A DNA stretch of 64,000 bases from Physcomitrium patens (lineage: Eukaryota > Streptophyta > Bryopsida > Funariales > Funariaceae), in contig NC_037275.1 of the NCBI RefSeq assembly GCF_000002425.4, forward strand, positions 7,817,777 through 7,881,776. The letters run 5' to 3'. Under the pieces are notes generated by a model. It saw only the letters and a program-made list of their open reading frames with translations, had not been told where the DNA came from and did not search any database. Numbering within the stretch: the stretch's first letter is position 1; each line of letters begins with the position of its first letter. Shown in pieces: positions 1 to 12,597 of this stretch. The translations under genes were made by a program, and so were the position numbers.

Positions 1-205
1 TTAGCATCGTCATGTGTGTTTTGTGCTTTTTGTTGATGGAGGGCATGGAAACTGCAGAGGTTTTGCTTTGTGCATTCTGAAGGGAATCCATCCCACTGCC
101 ATAACCCCCCCCCCCCTCTGCTCTCTCTCTCTCTGAAATAAATGACTTTTATCTTATGTTCAAAACGTTTGTGTGGAATAAAGTTCCATGATTGTACAAG
201 AATAG
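1..205 (+). other. possible 3' UTR of a gene left of the window
   Basis: No open frame is visible. The stretch is less AT-rich than the DNA that follows and contains two AATAAA hexamers on the plus strand (137-142 and 175-180), the second followed by T-rich sequence, as at plant polyadenylation regions. A 12-base C run (105-116) joins a CT run (117-134). I infer the tail of a plus-strand transcript whose coding part lies outside the window; this could equally be chance. Confidence 0.25.
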
Positions 206-1345
206 TCTTTTTTTGCTTCTTTGCTCTTTATTCTTTTTTTTCTTCTTTTTTTTTAAAAAATATTTTTGGAGGAAATATAGTTTGACTTTGGATACAAAGT
301 GTTGATGGGATAGTTGATTGTAGAACATAAGTGATTTTTTTAATTAATTATTTTTTTAATTTTAATTTATTTTGTGAGAGATTGGGATTTTATGTAGTAA
401 AAGAGGTGCATTAAATTTGGTGCATGTTGTTCCGTTTGATAAAATTAGAGAGATAAGGAGTTTGGTTACTCTCAACTTATTTGCGTGTTTACCTTGATGT
501 GACATCATTTTCAAATATTTGGTACTGTTGTTAGGAAGAAATTTTAATGTTAATTTTGATTCACTTATTTTTACTCAGGTTCGTAAAATAAAGTCCAGCT
601 GGGTTTTTTGTAATAACGGAGCAATCAAAATTGAACATTGAAGACCAGATTCAACGAGAGACTGTTCTCAAGCCTTACCGACTACGCAGCGTTGAGGTTC
701 GGTATCCTTTACCTTCTGGCCAATCGTAAGAGTTTAAGAAAAATACAACAAAGGAGGATCCATGATCTGTAAAATTACGATATGAGAATGTGAATGTAGG
801 TATATATATGTATATTAATATGTATTACCATCAATATGACTTTGAAAATTTCCAAAATGGAGAATATTGATGGATTGATGCAACTTGAAGATAATGAGCA
901 GCCAAAGCCAACTATACGGTAAAAAACTCTTTACAATGCGTCGTACACCAGTACCACTTCACTGAAAAAAACAAGTATAATAATTTGGTTCGTAATACAG
1001 AAAAAATAAAAAAATAAAAAAATCGTACCGAACCGCAAGGCCAGAGAATGCAATCAGGCCATCAATATCGAATTGAATAAATTACATAAAATAAGCTGCC
1101 TCTAGTTTTAGAAATCTAACTTCCGGATGGATCATGCGGTTACCGCGTGGGTTGGGGTTCTAACTAAAAGGCCAACACCTGAGACTAGTTCCTACGTTAA
1201 TAATCCTCTTTACTGAAAAGCCCACACTAAAAACGCTGAGTTGTTTATTCAAAGCACCCAAGTAGCTCCAGAAACGATTGATTATACCTTGTAAAAGAGA
1301 GTAAAAGCGAAAGGAGAGGAAGAATGTTTTTTTCCTGATAATATA
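206..1345. other. AT-rich intergenic region, 3' flank of EPSP synthase
   Basis: Mostly AT-rich and without a convincing gene. A less AT-rich island at about 600-730 holds a short plus-strand frame without ATG that ends in a stop at 727-729; I do not recognise it. On the minus strand an AATAAA lies at 1249-1244, about 100 bases after the EPSP synthase stop codon, and is a plausible polyadenylation signal for that gene. Confidence 0.4.
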
Positions 1346-4300
1346 TTAATGCTGGCATAGCTTCTCCAACTCCGTGAAATAAGTGGGGAATGTCTTTCGA
1401 GTACAACCTGGATCCCTGATTGTAATGGCGGTATCTCCACATGCAGCAAGCGAGAAGGCCATGGCCATACGATGATCATCATACGTGTCTACCTTTGCTG
1501 GAGTGATCCTCTTCGGGGGAGTTACTATGCAATAGTCTTGGCCCTCCTCTACCTCAGCTCCCAGCTGCACGTATCATGTTATATCAGTGCAACTAATTGA
1601 AACTTGATCTTCAAACAATCACAATCCAATTAAGTACTTCTAGCCTCTTCAAGTGAGGCAACTCCTTGGTAATGGCTTTAGGGTCTCTTAATATGCGACG
1701 GCGATCTTTGAAGCAATATAGTTTCCGATCACAACTAAAAAAAGTCCCATTTTCACACAGGTCGCTTCCCTGCCCTAAATGTGGTGAAAATATGATGGGT
1801 AGGGTAATTGAGTGAAAAGTTGGTTTTTGAAAACAAAAATGAAACAATGTAAAATAATTAAAATAAAATAAAAAGCACACACACACGTACGTGCCATCCA
1901 CAATGATGCAGACTCTGAAACGCTACGGTTTACAGCACCCTTAATGATCATGTCAGTAGAACCTGCAGATTTGAAGGTTCAGTACACTACCTTGGTCAGC
2001 TCATCAACAATGGCGCGCATGCGCTCTGTCTCCTTGACTCTCCAATTCTCAACTGCAAAGAGGGGATCGATGAGGTCGTAAATACCAAAAGCAACCACGT
2101 GTCAAAAACCTCATCTACATCCTATTTTTTTTGGGTGCAAACAACTACCAAGTGAAGGCTTGCCACCAAATAGTAAAGTCCAGAAACGTACCGTCCCGAA
2201 TTGCCACGGGGCCATCGGCGAAAAGACCCAACACAGCAAGTGTCATCGCCACGTCAGGCATAGCATTCATATCTACGTCGATGGCTTTCAATCTTTTCCC
2301 TGTTGTGAAATCTGCAGGTGCCCCCGTAACTGTGACTGTATGATCACCCCATTGGACTGTGGCCCCCATCTTTTCCAATACTTCGGCAAATTTGACGTCT
2401 CCCTGGAATTCATCGATCAACCATCAAAACCAAGATAAAATGTTCACGTTGAAACTAATATTAAAATCCAAACCAAAACCAAATCCCTCAATTATTATGG
2501 TCAAAAGGCTACTTAAGAGGGAAGTCACAAGACTACGTAGCTTCTAAGTCCGTGCAGTGCTTACAGAAGATCAATGAAAACTAGAGGATAATGTGAAATA
2601 CTCCTCGTACTAAAAATCAAGACAGCTAGTTTAATGAAAGTAGCGCTGCCGATTGACTCCAATTCCAGGAATAAATAAATAAATAAATAAAAATTACGAA
2701 ATACACATACCTGAAGACTGGTGGTTCCACAGCCCTCAACAGTAATAGTGCCTCCCGTGACAGCAGCACCAGCTAAGAAATAACTAGCACTCGATGCATC
2801 TCCCTCAACGTACGCGCTTCCTGGTGACCTGAAGGAGGGCAACAGAGGCATCCAACATCACCTCAATCTGTACTGCATGAACCAACTACTATTTCAGCGA
2901 CTTTTTAAGTTGATTATTAACGACAGCTGCTTTGAGGTGCGATGAGAGGATCACCAAACATACTTGTAGGTTTGACCTCCCTTGATTGAAAAACGTTCCC
3001 AGCCGTCGTGCCTGTCGACCTTCACTCCAAACCTTTCCATCAGCCGTAAGGTCATGTCGACGTAAGGCACAGAGACCAGCTTGTCAACCATGATAATTTC
3101 AACGTCTCCCAGAGCGAGTGGCGCTGCCATTAAAAGCGCAGACAAATACTGGCTGCTCACTTTGCCAGAAAGACGTACCTGCAACGAGACGGAACACTCC
3201 GTTCAATACTTTCTTCCAATATGCAACATCACCATCCCTTTTTATTTTATCAGAACGGCCTATAATGATTGTATCCATTACTAAAATAAGCTTCTACTAG
3301 TTTGGAGGCCGAAATTTGTACCGTTCCTCCGGGAAGACCGCCCTTAGCGTTGATCAAAACAGGAGGACAATTAGGGTAATCTTCTGTGCAAGTAACATCG
3401 GCTCCAAGCTGCTGAAGGCCCATCACCAAATCAACGATGGGTCTTTCTCTCATGCGAGGCACTCCATCCAGCTCATAACTGCAGATTCGCGTCTCAGTCA
3501 GCTGTAGGAAAGCAAAATTTTCTTGAACCCATAGTTTTAATTTGTAGACACTAGAAGGAAAGGTAAGAGGAGGATTGATACCTGGCGTTGCCACCCGCTG
3601 CTGTCACAGCTGCTGTCAAGGGACGCATCGCAGTTCCAGCATTCCCCAAAAATAACTTCACCACTTGGCCACGCTCTTCTGCGTCACGAGCTACAGGAAA
3701 TACACCTCCGCTCCCTTTAATTACACACCGATTCTCTGCACGATCCTCATGGATGTCGTAGCCCAACGTCTTGAGCGCCCCAATCATGTAGCGGACATCC
3801 TCGCTGTCTAGCAGGTTTTCAACCACAGTCTCTCCCTATAAACAACTAACACAAGCACTCAGGAAATAGGAGACAATAAAACATGCCCCCAATTCTATGA
3901 ACCATGACAAGAGTAAATACTAAAGAGGGCTGGAAGACGAGGGGCCAAGGAATCAGATTCAAAGGAAAATGTGGCAAAACCACGAATTCCAATAAAATTT
4001 AATATTCAAGTGAGCAAAACGGTCTACCTCTGAGAGAGCTGCCAGGAGAAGGGTGCGGTTAGAGAGTGACTTGGATCCTGGAAGCTTAATTTTCCCACTG
4101 ATCGTTTTAATAGGCTGCAGAGTGATCTCCTCTACACTGGCAGCTTTCTCAGCCACATGAGCTCTTGCGACTCCAGCCTTGAGGAATGCTTTCCTCCCCC
4201 ACCGATCCTTCTTCTCCACGGCCTTCAGTAGCTCATAAACCCCGCATTTGGACGCCACAGAATTTCTTTGCGGCAGGGCTGTGTGCTTACCAACACAAAC

Positions 4301-4402
4301 CATGTGATTCTCCAACCTCTGATTACTTAGAAGCTCACATCTCGTCCCGAGGGCGCCGGCGCTCCATACCTTGGCCGATGAAGACAATCCAAGCGCCTCC
4401 AT
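1346..4402 (-). CDS. EPSPS: 5-enolpyruvylshikimate-3-phosphate synthase, plastid precursor
   Basis: The enzyme joins phosphoenolpyruvate to shikimate-3-phosphate, the sixth step of the shikimate pathway, in plastids. Exons on the minus strand are 4402-4028, 3835-3582, 3478-3322, 3178-2964, 2828-2711, 2402-2192, 2052-1991 and 1564-1346. All introns are GT-AG and the model gives 536 residues. The first 80-90 residues are basic and Ser/Ala-rich, as in a transit peptide; start MEALGLSSS was chosen because the mature domain follows at the expected distance. Family motifs seen are [10 protein letters not shown] (107-116), [10 protein letters not shown] (189-198), [18 protein letters not shown] and the C-terminal [13 protein letters not shown]. 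Thr193 and Pro197 in the [10 protein letters not shown] loop are unchanged, as in the glyphosate-sensitive plant class. The eight-exon structure is usual for plant EPSPS. Identity is secure; the exact N-terminal start is less so. Confidence 0.96.
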
Positions 4403-4939
4403 GGACTGCAGTTCCCGTTCAGGCGCCTCAAATTCTGCACTACAGACGTGCCGCGTGGGAGAGAAACTCCACAATCTGCCGATCTCAAACCCAAACCCAG
4501 AATCTACAAACAACACCTCTGAACCCACACTACAAATGCACCCACCACGACGTTCACAATCACGTGAATACCCTAAAACCGAACTGGGTCAATTCAGGCA
4601 GCAAAACTACCACCCAAAAGTCTCCAGCACAAAAACCTCTCGATTCCTCCCTCCCTCGCTCGCTCGCTCTCTCTTTCTCCCTTCCCCCACCTCACTCTTC
4701 TACCCAATTCCGATCACCCACCATCAATTCGTACAAACCCAACTGCCAAAACTGCGATCTACCCACACCCATCAAAAAACCCACCACATTCTTCACAGAC
4801 AGGCTCTCACTGTGAAGAATAGAAATTCTCGGCGTCGACGCAACAATACCGAATTGGAAAGTCGCTGCGGTAGACTGTGTGAGCTGACCCGGTGACTCGC
4901 TTTTTGAAACCCCATTCACAATACAATCGCTATGGAACA

Positions 4940-4947
4940 CTTATATA
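4940..4947 (-). promoter_or_regulatory. possible TATA box of the EPSP synthase gene
   Basis: Read on the minus strand this is TATATAAG, about 540 bases upstream of the EPSP synthase ATG. A CT-rich stretch at 4640-4690 lies between it and the coding start. The assignment needs a 5' UTR of roughly 500 bases, so it is only a candidate in a region with several other TA-rich octamers. Confidence 0.25.
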
Positions 4948-5449
4948 TCTACATATATCTAAATGAAATTCCTAGATACTCCCGTGAGTGTAGGTCATCA
5001 AGTAGATATAAAGAGACGGGCAGAACTCTCTTATTCGAAGGAGATGCTGTGGAGAGTGGAGAACTTCGGGTGAGTGATGGGTCCGACGTGGCACGGGTGT
5101 GGGGCCGTGTGGGGTCGGGTTCAGGGGTCAGAAAAGGTGGGCTGGGCATGGGTCCGGAGGTCAACACGAGCGTCCTGCTTTTTGAAAATGAGAGTCAAGG
5201 TCTCTCTTCTTTGGTCCTCGGGGTCTCCGCCCCTTTTTTTTGCCTTCTTTTTATTTATATTTTTGTGGAAACGACTTTTTGGAGAATAATGTTTCCAGCA
5301 CAGAAATGCAACCCCCCCCCCCACACATATTAGTTTCTCTTTCTCTAATAGTAAAGGACCAATTTTGGTCAAATATTTGGACAGTTGTTTTTGGAAGCAC
5401 CAATTATCAATCGTTGCAAATTGATGAGCATTAGGGTGAGAATGTTTTA

Positions 5450-5458
5450 CGAAATGAA

Positions 5459-5489
<31 letters not shown>

Positions 5490-6486
5490 TAGGACGTTAT
5501 TTTGAGGAGTATAACATCAAGACCATGAAATATGTACGGATGTTTGTTAGGACTTTTTTTTATATATATATATTCCTCAACAAAACAAACAAACAAACAA
5601 AAATTGCACTTTTCTAAATTGTAGTTGGGTATGATTTGCAGATTTAAAGAAATTTGCAACTTGTAGGAAACTATAGAATTAGCTTGCAAATTTATTATTA
5701 TTATTATTATTATTATCTTGTACATCACAAAAGAATTATATTGAGGTAGATTATCATCATCAAAAGATAAATAAACATTACAAAAAAATGTCAAGATTAC
5801 ATAATCATTTTGACAAAATGATGAAGCAATCACAGACAAGTTTACACGTCTTTATTATTTTTTTCCATAATCACATTTAAATATTTGATTGTATTAGAAT
5901 GTATTAGATTTTTACTTTTTCATTTACTTCTTCTTACCTGCATCTTAACATGTACGAATTATGAAGAGATTCTTGCTAATTAACCTGTACTCACAACTGA
6001 TTTTTGAGTTGCATTGTTTAACTTGTTCATACTATTCAAAAGTGAGAGTTGCATAGGAAAAAAATATTGCAAAAGCAATACGTGACAAGAGGATTTGTAC
6101 CTAAGTTGTAAATTATTATTATTATTATTACTATTATTTCTAATTGTTATTTAATTATAAATTAATACGTTAATACATCTTCCATTTTTTAACAATGTGA
6201 AGGATTTTCTTTTTTCATAAATCTGTGTGTATGCATTCTTAACAAAATTTCATTCATGAAGAAAAAACAAAAACAAAAAACTACAATAAATATACTTACA
6301 AATAAAACAAAAAATATCTTTGTTGAAAAAAAGTATCATTAAAATCAATTTGATGATTTTAATATGCTAAAATGACAAAATGAAAAACAAAAAAACAAAA
6401 AACAAAAAACAGAGGTTAGTTATTAAACAAAAGATGATAGAATATATTTTACATTGTTTATTATTGGTAATGGCATTATTTTAAGA

Positions 6487-6527
<41 letters not shown>

Positions 6528-6540
6528 TCCAGGGAATGTT
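5450..6540. repeat. AT-rich spacer with several microsatellites
   Basis: No gene is supported here. Simple repeats seen are (AAT)n at 5458-5489, (AAAC)n at 5582-5602, (TTA)n at 5692-5716, a shorter ATT run near 6115-6130, and a compound tract of (TA)n at 6487-6510 followed by (AC)n at 6511-6526. The compound tract lies immediately before the LRR fragment. Confidence 0.8.
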
Positions 6541-6644
6541 ATTGGGGAATGTACAGGCATCTAGTCTGGGGTAAGCTCAGATCACACAGGATCATTAAAC
6601 CAGAGAATGTAATAATGCTCGGTTTGTTTCAAATTCTAGCTACA

Positions 6645-7475
6645 ATGGCGCAAACAAGGGTTATGATGATTGCCGTGTTGTTCATGTTTGGCCTTGCATC
6701 ATTGTGTCCCCATGCCTCCGTCCAGTCAAGCAAGACAGACTTGGAAGCGCTGTTTAATTTTAAAGCAAGCATCACCAACTTCTCCCTGACTGCAACCTCG
6801 GCGTCCTCTCCATGCTCGTCGGTAGGAATCACTTCCAGCAGTCACAGGTATGGACAGATAGCACCGGCTCCAAAACCAACAAGTGTGCAGAACTGATGCA
6901 CCTCACGAGGTTCGGCGGATTCCACCACAAGTCCTACACGAGTACGCTCCATCGATTGCACCAGTGGCCAACAACGAGCTCACTGGTACACTTTGAGCCG
7001 ATGTAGCTCTGTTGGAGAGGACCAACATGGAGCTTCGGCAGCAGCATTGCGAGCTTCAGCACATATACGGGTGAGAGCGCTTTCAACTGGCGGATCTCAG
7101 TGTGTTCTCGATGCAGGGCAACAATCTGTCCGGACCCATACCTCCAGTTGCAATTGCGTCCGCCTCACGACTCTTAACCTGGGCAACAATACTCTCTCGG
7201 GAAACATTCCTTCGCAGAGTGGGAAACTTGTGAACCTCGACCGCTTCGTTCTCTCCTACAATCAGCTCACTGGACCAATTCCCGCTGGGAGTGCAGCCGA
7301 TTTTTGCGACCCGACCTTGCTCGAGTCCAGCTTTTTGGACCTCTCCAACAACCGCTTGAATGGGAGCATCCCGACCACTATCGGAGAGTGCGTGTTGTTG
7401 GTGGAGCTCTGAGGCTCGAACGATGGAATAAGTTCAGTTTTCTTGGGCTGCCCAGCGAGAGGAATTGGGTCGATT
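6645..7475 (+). pseudogene. broken leucine-rich-repeat receptor-like fragment
   Basis: An ATG at 6645 opens a good signal peptide (MAQTRVMMIAVLFMFGLASL) followed by a LRR N-terminal cap start (SKTDLEALFNFKASITN). The frame then loses similarity and stops at 6894-6896. Further on, plant LRR repeats appear in shifting frames: QGNNLSGPIP near 7115, then LTTLNLGNNTLSGNIP and LSYNQLTGPIPAG in another frame, FLDLSNNRLNGSIPTTIG near 7335-7380, a stop at 7410-7412, and LRLERWNKFSF in a third frame. No transmembrane segment or kinase domain follows; the sequence runs into a (TA)n tract at about 7494. The order and motifs fit an EMS1/BRI1-like receptor kinase. I read it as a truncated, frameshifted relic. 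Splicing around the shifts cannot be fully excluded. Confidence 0.75.
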
Positions 7476-10400
7476 TTGTAAAAGTCAGGGTCGATATATA
7501 TATATATATATATGTCACATTCTCAGATAGATATATGTATACATGTAAAAATAATTAATCACAGATATTTTGTAGTTTTTAATGCTAAAAATGATTTGTA
7601 AGGTAAATTTTTGAGAATCAAATTCTGAGTATTATATTATTAATAAAAAGTATTAATTAATTAAAAATATATTTCTTGAATTCCAATAATTTGTAAATTA
7701 GAATAAGTCATATATAAAATTATGTTTTAAAATTATGTGTATTTCTTTGCATATTTGAGATTATTAGGTACTTAATAATTTAGTTTAAATACTAATAAAT
7801 ATGTTTTAAAATTCATATAATTATATATGAATATATATATATATATATATTTCAAATTCAAGTCATTTTTCAAGTATTTTAGATTTTTATTGAAGACAAA
7901 CAAAAAAGTAATAAAGGATATAAATAATTTTTCTATTGGCAAGAATTATATTCTTATTTTATTGACTAAATTATTAACATAAGGTCGAGGATATAATGTT
8001 CAATATAAAAAAATATAAATATAAATGAATAAATAAATCCAAATTTTTTTTGGTAAAATTAGTTTTTTACAAGCAAGAATTTAATCAATTACAAAATTAT
8101 TTTAATATACATGACTTATAAAACTAAAATTTTATACATACAAAATAAGAAAGTCTTATATAATGTCAATGAACAATTAGAAATACTAATAAATTTAATA
8201 TGACACATATATTAACCATTTAGACACATGTAATTATTATGAATTTTGATTTTAGTATTAAAAGGTTTTATTTTATTTTATTTTATTTTAGGATTCATGT
8301 TGTTCACTTCATTTGAAATTTCTCTTTGGAAAAAAGATGGTACATGATTAAAATATAAAAGTAACAAAAACATCTTTACATGATATGAGCTATTTTAAAG
8401 TTGGTTGCACAATGGATATGAAAACAACAAACTAAACTAAATAATAGTTTCTATATTACTATAAATTTTCCATAAATTACAATGTTAGATGTATTAGATG
8501 TTAGATGTTGTAATCTTGTAGTAACTATACAAACACAAAATCACAACTACTTCAAGCTTAAATAAAATATCTTCAAATTTCCTATAATTTTTTTCTAATA
8601 TTTTATAATATTAAATATTATTCAATCTTTTCTTTAATGAGTATGAACTTAGAAAAACTTTTGTTTACTTTATTTCAAAAATCAGTAGAGAAAATTAAAA
8701 TCTAAGAATTTGAACCATTAACCTCACATGCAAATGACATAGTTTACATAGATTAGAACTTAATTGGTTCAATATTGTTACCTTCAGAATGTCATCATCT
8801 TTATTAAAAAGAATTGGTGCTTTCTACATAATTTAATATATTAACAAGTCTATTATTACATCTTTTACACATAATCTTGAGTGCCTCTATGTTGAAGAAT
8901 ATATGTAATGGTATTGCTATTTCATACAAGTTGTCAAGGTTCTCTACATCAAATTCTCTTTAACATATCTAAATTACTAGGATAATTTTAAAATATCTAA
9001 AAACATATCTTGTTGTATACACATGATAAATAATATATATATTTATAGTTTTAAAACTTTAATTTTTTTGTACAATAAGATAACTATTTCAAAAGATTGA
9101 TTTTTTTATTCAAAGTAACACTAATATAAAATTAAGATGAGAGGTTTTCCATTTGACTATATGATTTAGTGCCCTCTATTTTTTATTTATTTTTTCTAAT
9201 TTGTTCTTTAAAGAGTATTTTTCAATATATATATACATATGTGTAGAAAAGAAATAAAATAAAAATTCATATATTTTTAGTTTTTTATTTTGTTTAAATT
9301 ATTTTAAATAAAAAATATAATTAAAACATATAATTAAAAAAATCACAACTTTTCAGTTTCACACTCTTACTATCAAAATTTATTTTCATTCTATTTATTT
9401 TTATTTTTATTTTTACAAAATTATTTTGAAAAAGTAAATTCAAAAATATTCTATGTCCCTCTCACATAAAATACCAATATCCTTCTTAACTATCTATGAA
9501 ATTATTGTCCTCGTTGTCTCTAATAAACCACCAAAACAAACATGTTTGAAGTCATCAATTGGATACTACCTCTTAAGTCCATGTTGCATTAAAAATAAAA
9601 ATAAATAAATTTAAGAATAGAAATCTAAATAAAAATTGAAGTTCTCATGTATATTGCATATTTTGTTATCATAATGCATTTAATTGTTTCTCTAGATTAT
9701 TATTTTTTTATAAAATAACATATTTTTTTATTTTTCATTTCTTTGAAACTAAAACAAACTATATTATACCATACTTTATTAAAATAAAATTCTAACTATT
9801 TATGTAAAACTTATACAATGGAAAATATTAAATCGATCCAATCTTTTAAAAAATAGATCTACTTTTGATGAAAAATATGGTAATCATGATGAATTTAGTT
9901 GGTTTTTATTGGTTTTGGATCCAATAGTAGAGAAATGAATCTAAATGTCATTTTTACTTTTTATCATGCTTATGATGGATATGTTGACTTAGTAAAAACT
10001 TGGGTCTATTTAACATTCTCTTAAACAATATTCTTAAAAATATTTCATGATTATGTTGGATGTACATATATATATATATATATATATATAACTTAAAATA
10101 GTTTATTGTGATATCATATAAAAATCATTACTAATTTTATATTTAAAATTTTATTGAATATTATTCTTATTATAATGATAATAAGAATATTTTTCTGACT
10201 TGTAAATTCTAAAATGAACAAAAAAAATAGTTTCAATAACTACATATGTTTATTCTAAATTACTGTATTGTACAAAAATATTGTTTTGTATTTCAATTCA
10301 TTCAACTAAATGTATATAAATGTAGAATAAAAAATACAATTTAGAAGTATACAAATTACATTTGTTGATGGAAAGATTTTGAACAATTTAAAATATTTTA

Positions 10401-11460
10401 CATCAATCATGTGAATCATAAGCATCACATTAATTATTCCTTCAAAGAAACCACTAGGTAGACACTACCCCTTTATTGTGTGGACACCCCTATGCTATGT
10501 TCTCCCACATGCATGCCCTTGCAAAAAATATTTAACTTTGATTTTAAATGGGTTTATTTTTAATTTTCATCATGGTTTCTCTACGTGACATTCATGAATA
10601 ATAACAAATAAAACACAGTTTTTTATGTTTTTATTCTTCAAAAAATTAATTTGTCAAAAGTCTTCAAGAACAAAAGTATTGAAGGTTAAAATATTATAGA
10701 ACTATAAAACATCAATGGAAAAGGGTATTTCAAATTTTGACATTAAATTAATAAATATAACAATAACCATGATTTAAAATCAAAACTAGTTAATTTTTTG
10801 TAGGAGTGTGTGCAAGGGATACATGGCAATGGGATGACCGCCTAACTGTTCCCCTCTTAGATTAGGCCCATTTTATTTTAATTTAAACATTAGCAGAAGG
10901 CATTAACCTTGCTTTCCTAAGTGCCAACTAATCTAGTACATTTCAAACAACAAAAGAGAAGTAGCAATGAAATCCAACTTAAGGTGTCCCAAATGCAAGC
11001 CTCTTTTCAGCTTTGAGGTTCTCACGGCATACAGCAGGCTGATGGTATGTGATAACATGATAATTATACTGTAATTTGAGAAATGCTCATGATTCGTTAC
11101 CTTATGATCAATACCTAATAATTGTATCACTTCCAGAACAAGTTTGAGTAGAAACACACTAGAATCTCACAGGACTTACTGGTCTCCATGAAACTCGCCA
11201 ATCGGTTACTGTGTCCGAGGTCAGAATTAAACAGAATCAGTTTGGCTACCATATTCATATATTTGGGAGCCAAACTGTTAAAACATATTGTGTCTAGGTA
11301 TCATGACGAGCCCCACTATACGTGATCAGAAAATAACCCCACTCTCAAAAAAGAATGAAAAATCACCAACCAACCAAACAACCACCAGGCAACTACTCTT
11401 ATATTTTCTATTGCTCATGTGGATTCAATATTTACAGATTAAGGTGAGGGATTAGCTTGT
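7476..11460. other. about 4 kb AT-rich gene-free region
   Basis: Extremely AT-rich, with no open frame of interest on either strand. Simple repeats include (TA)n at 7494-7512, near 7830-7851 and near 10068-10091, and (TTTTA)n at about 8267-8290. Composition becomes less extreme from about 10800, where the 3' flank of the minus-strand DsbA-like gene may begin. No structure of a transposon, such as long terminal repeats or a protein domain, could be recognised. Confidence 0.6.
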
Positions 11461-11521
11461 AACCATTAGGCTAACTGTGCACTATTGGAATCCTTAAGAG
11501 ACACACTCCAAGATACAGAAT

Positions 11522-12597
11522 CTAGCTCCCGGGAGCCAGAGAAGAATAGAGCATCCCAAACCCGGGGGATTTCATCATGGGGTCGAAGAGTTTGCCCCAA
11601 TCTTCCACGCTCCAGGAATCGTCAGCTCCGGCGACTGCAACGCCATTGACGAGATAAGTAGGTGTGCCGACCACGCCTCTGGAGCATCCATACTGCAAAC
11701 AATTCCACGAAGGCTCAGAGGAGTAGCAATCCTTCCTCATACAAAACAATCACTTGAGAAAGAGTATCCCTATAGTTCGAAATGGAGAGGGCAGGAGAAG
11801 AGGAGAACCAGGAGGGTGTTGGATACCTTGAAAGAGATCCGGGTGGCTTGATCGGTGACTGCATCGTTGAAGGCGACTTCGAAGGAGTTTGTAGGGAAGC
11901 CGAGGTTGTCTGCCAGAGAAATGAGCCGGCTGACGACGTGTGCTGGCGTTTCGTGGTTAGTGCTAGGGTTCAAGAAGGACTCCTGTCGAAGGATGTGAAT
12001 GGTCACATTTTAGAGAATTCCGGATCGATGTAAATAGTTTAAATTTTAAAGAATAAAGAACAAACATGAGGATGTAAGGGGTAGTGAACCTTGAACATAC
12101 CTGATTGCTAAAGATGAGCTCCAATAGAGGATACACAAGAGACGAATTCGTCATCTGTGCGACATGGAGTCCCCTAGAGGCGAAGAACGCATTATGATGA
12201 AACCTGCCAGACAAATCAAAATCAGAGGATGCTCCAGAGCCAGAGGATGTAGCACACAAAATATACAGCGAGAGCACGCATAGGAGAATTGAGCTTACGG
12301 AGCTGGAAAGGGATGGACGATGAGGAGAAGAGCAGAGCCATATTTCTCCACCACCTGCTTCACAACAGGCCACGCGTTCTTGCAATCGATGCACAAGGGG
12401 TCGACGAAAACCTCCCACATAACAGGACCCCGCCCTTGCTCGGTGGAGACGTTGTACACAAATCCATCGTAGCGCTCGGGGATTGCGAACTGAGCGCTGC
12501 TGCTGGCCACAAGTGAGAGCAGCGTCACCACCAATCCAACTGCTCTGAGCAAGGAAAGAGCTGTTGAGGAGGACCTGCAGTGAGTCGCCATCTTCAA
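11522..12597 (-). CDS. secreted DsbA/thioredoxin-fold protein
   Basis: Exons are 12597-12299, 12203-12101, 11982-11827 and 11692-11522, giving 242 residues with clean GT-AG introns. The N-terminus has a hydrophobic helix (ALSLLRAVGLVVTLLSLVASSSA) typical of a secretory signal peptide with likely cleavage before QFAIP. A CxxC motif, C-I-D-C, lies at 69-72 inside VFVDPLCIDCKNAWP, and a cis-proline loop GTPTYLVNG lies at about 195-203, as in DsbA-like thioredoxin folds. Plants have a small uncharacterised family of such proteins annotated only as thioredoxin superfamily. A role in thiol-disulfide exchange in the secretory pathway is inferred. A second Met at 12591 would shorten the protein by two residues. 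Substrate and partners are unknown. Confidence 0.88.

Noticed and set aside
4186..4895. Long plus-strand open frames over the start of the EPSP synthase gene
   Set aside because: They are antisense to exon 1 and the 5' UTR, with Pro/Ser/Thr-rich translations and no domain; the minus-strand frame has full family similarity.
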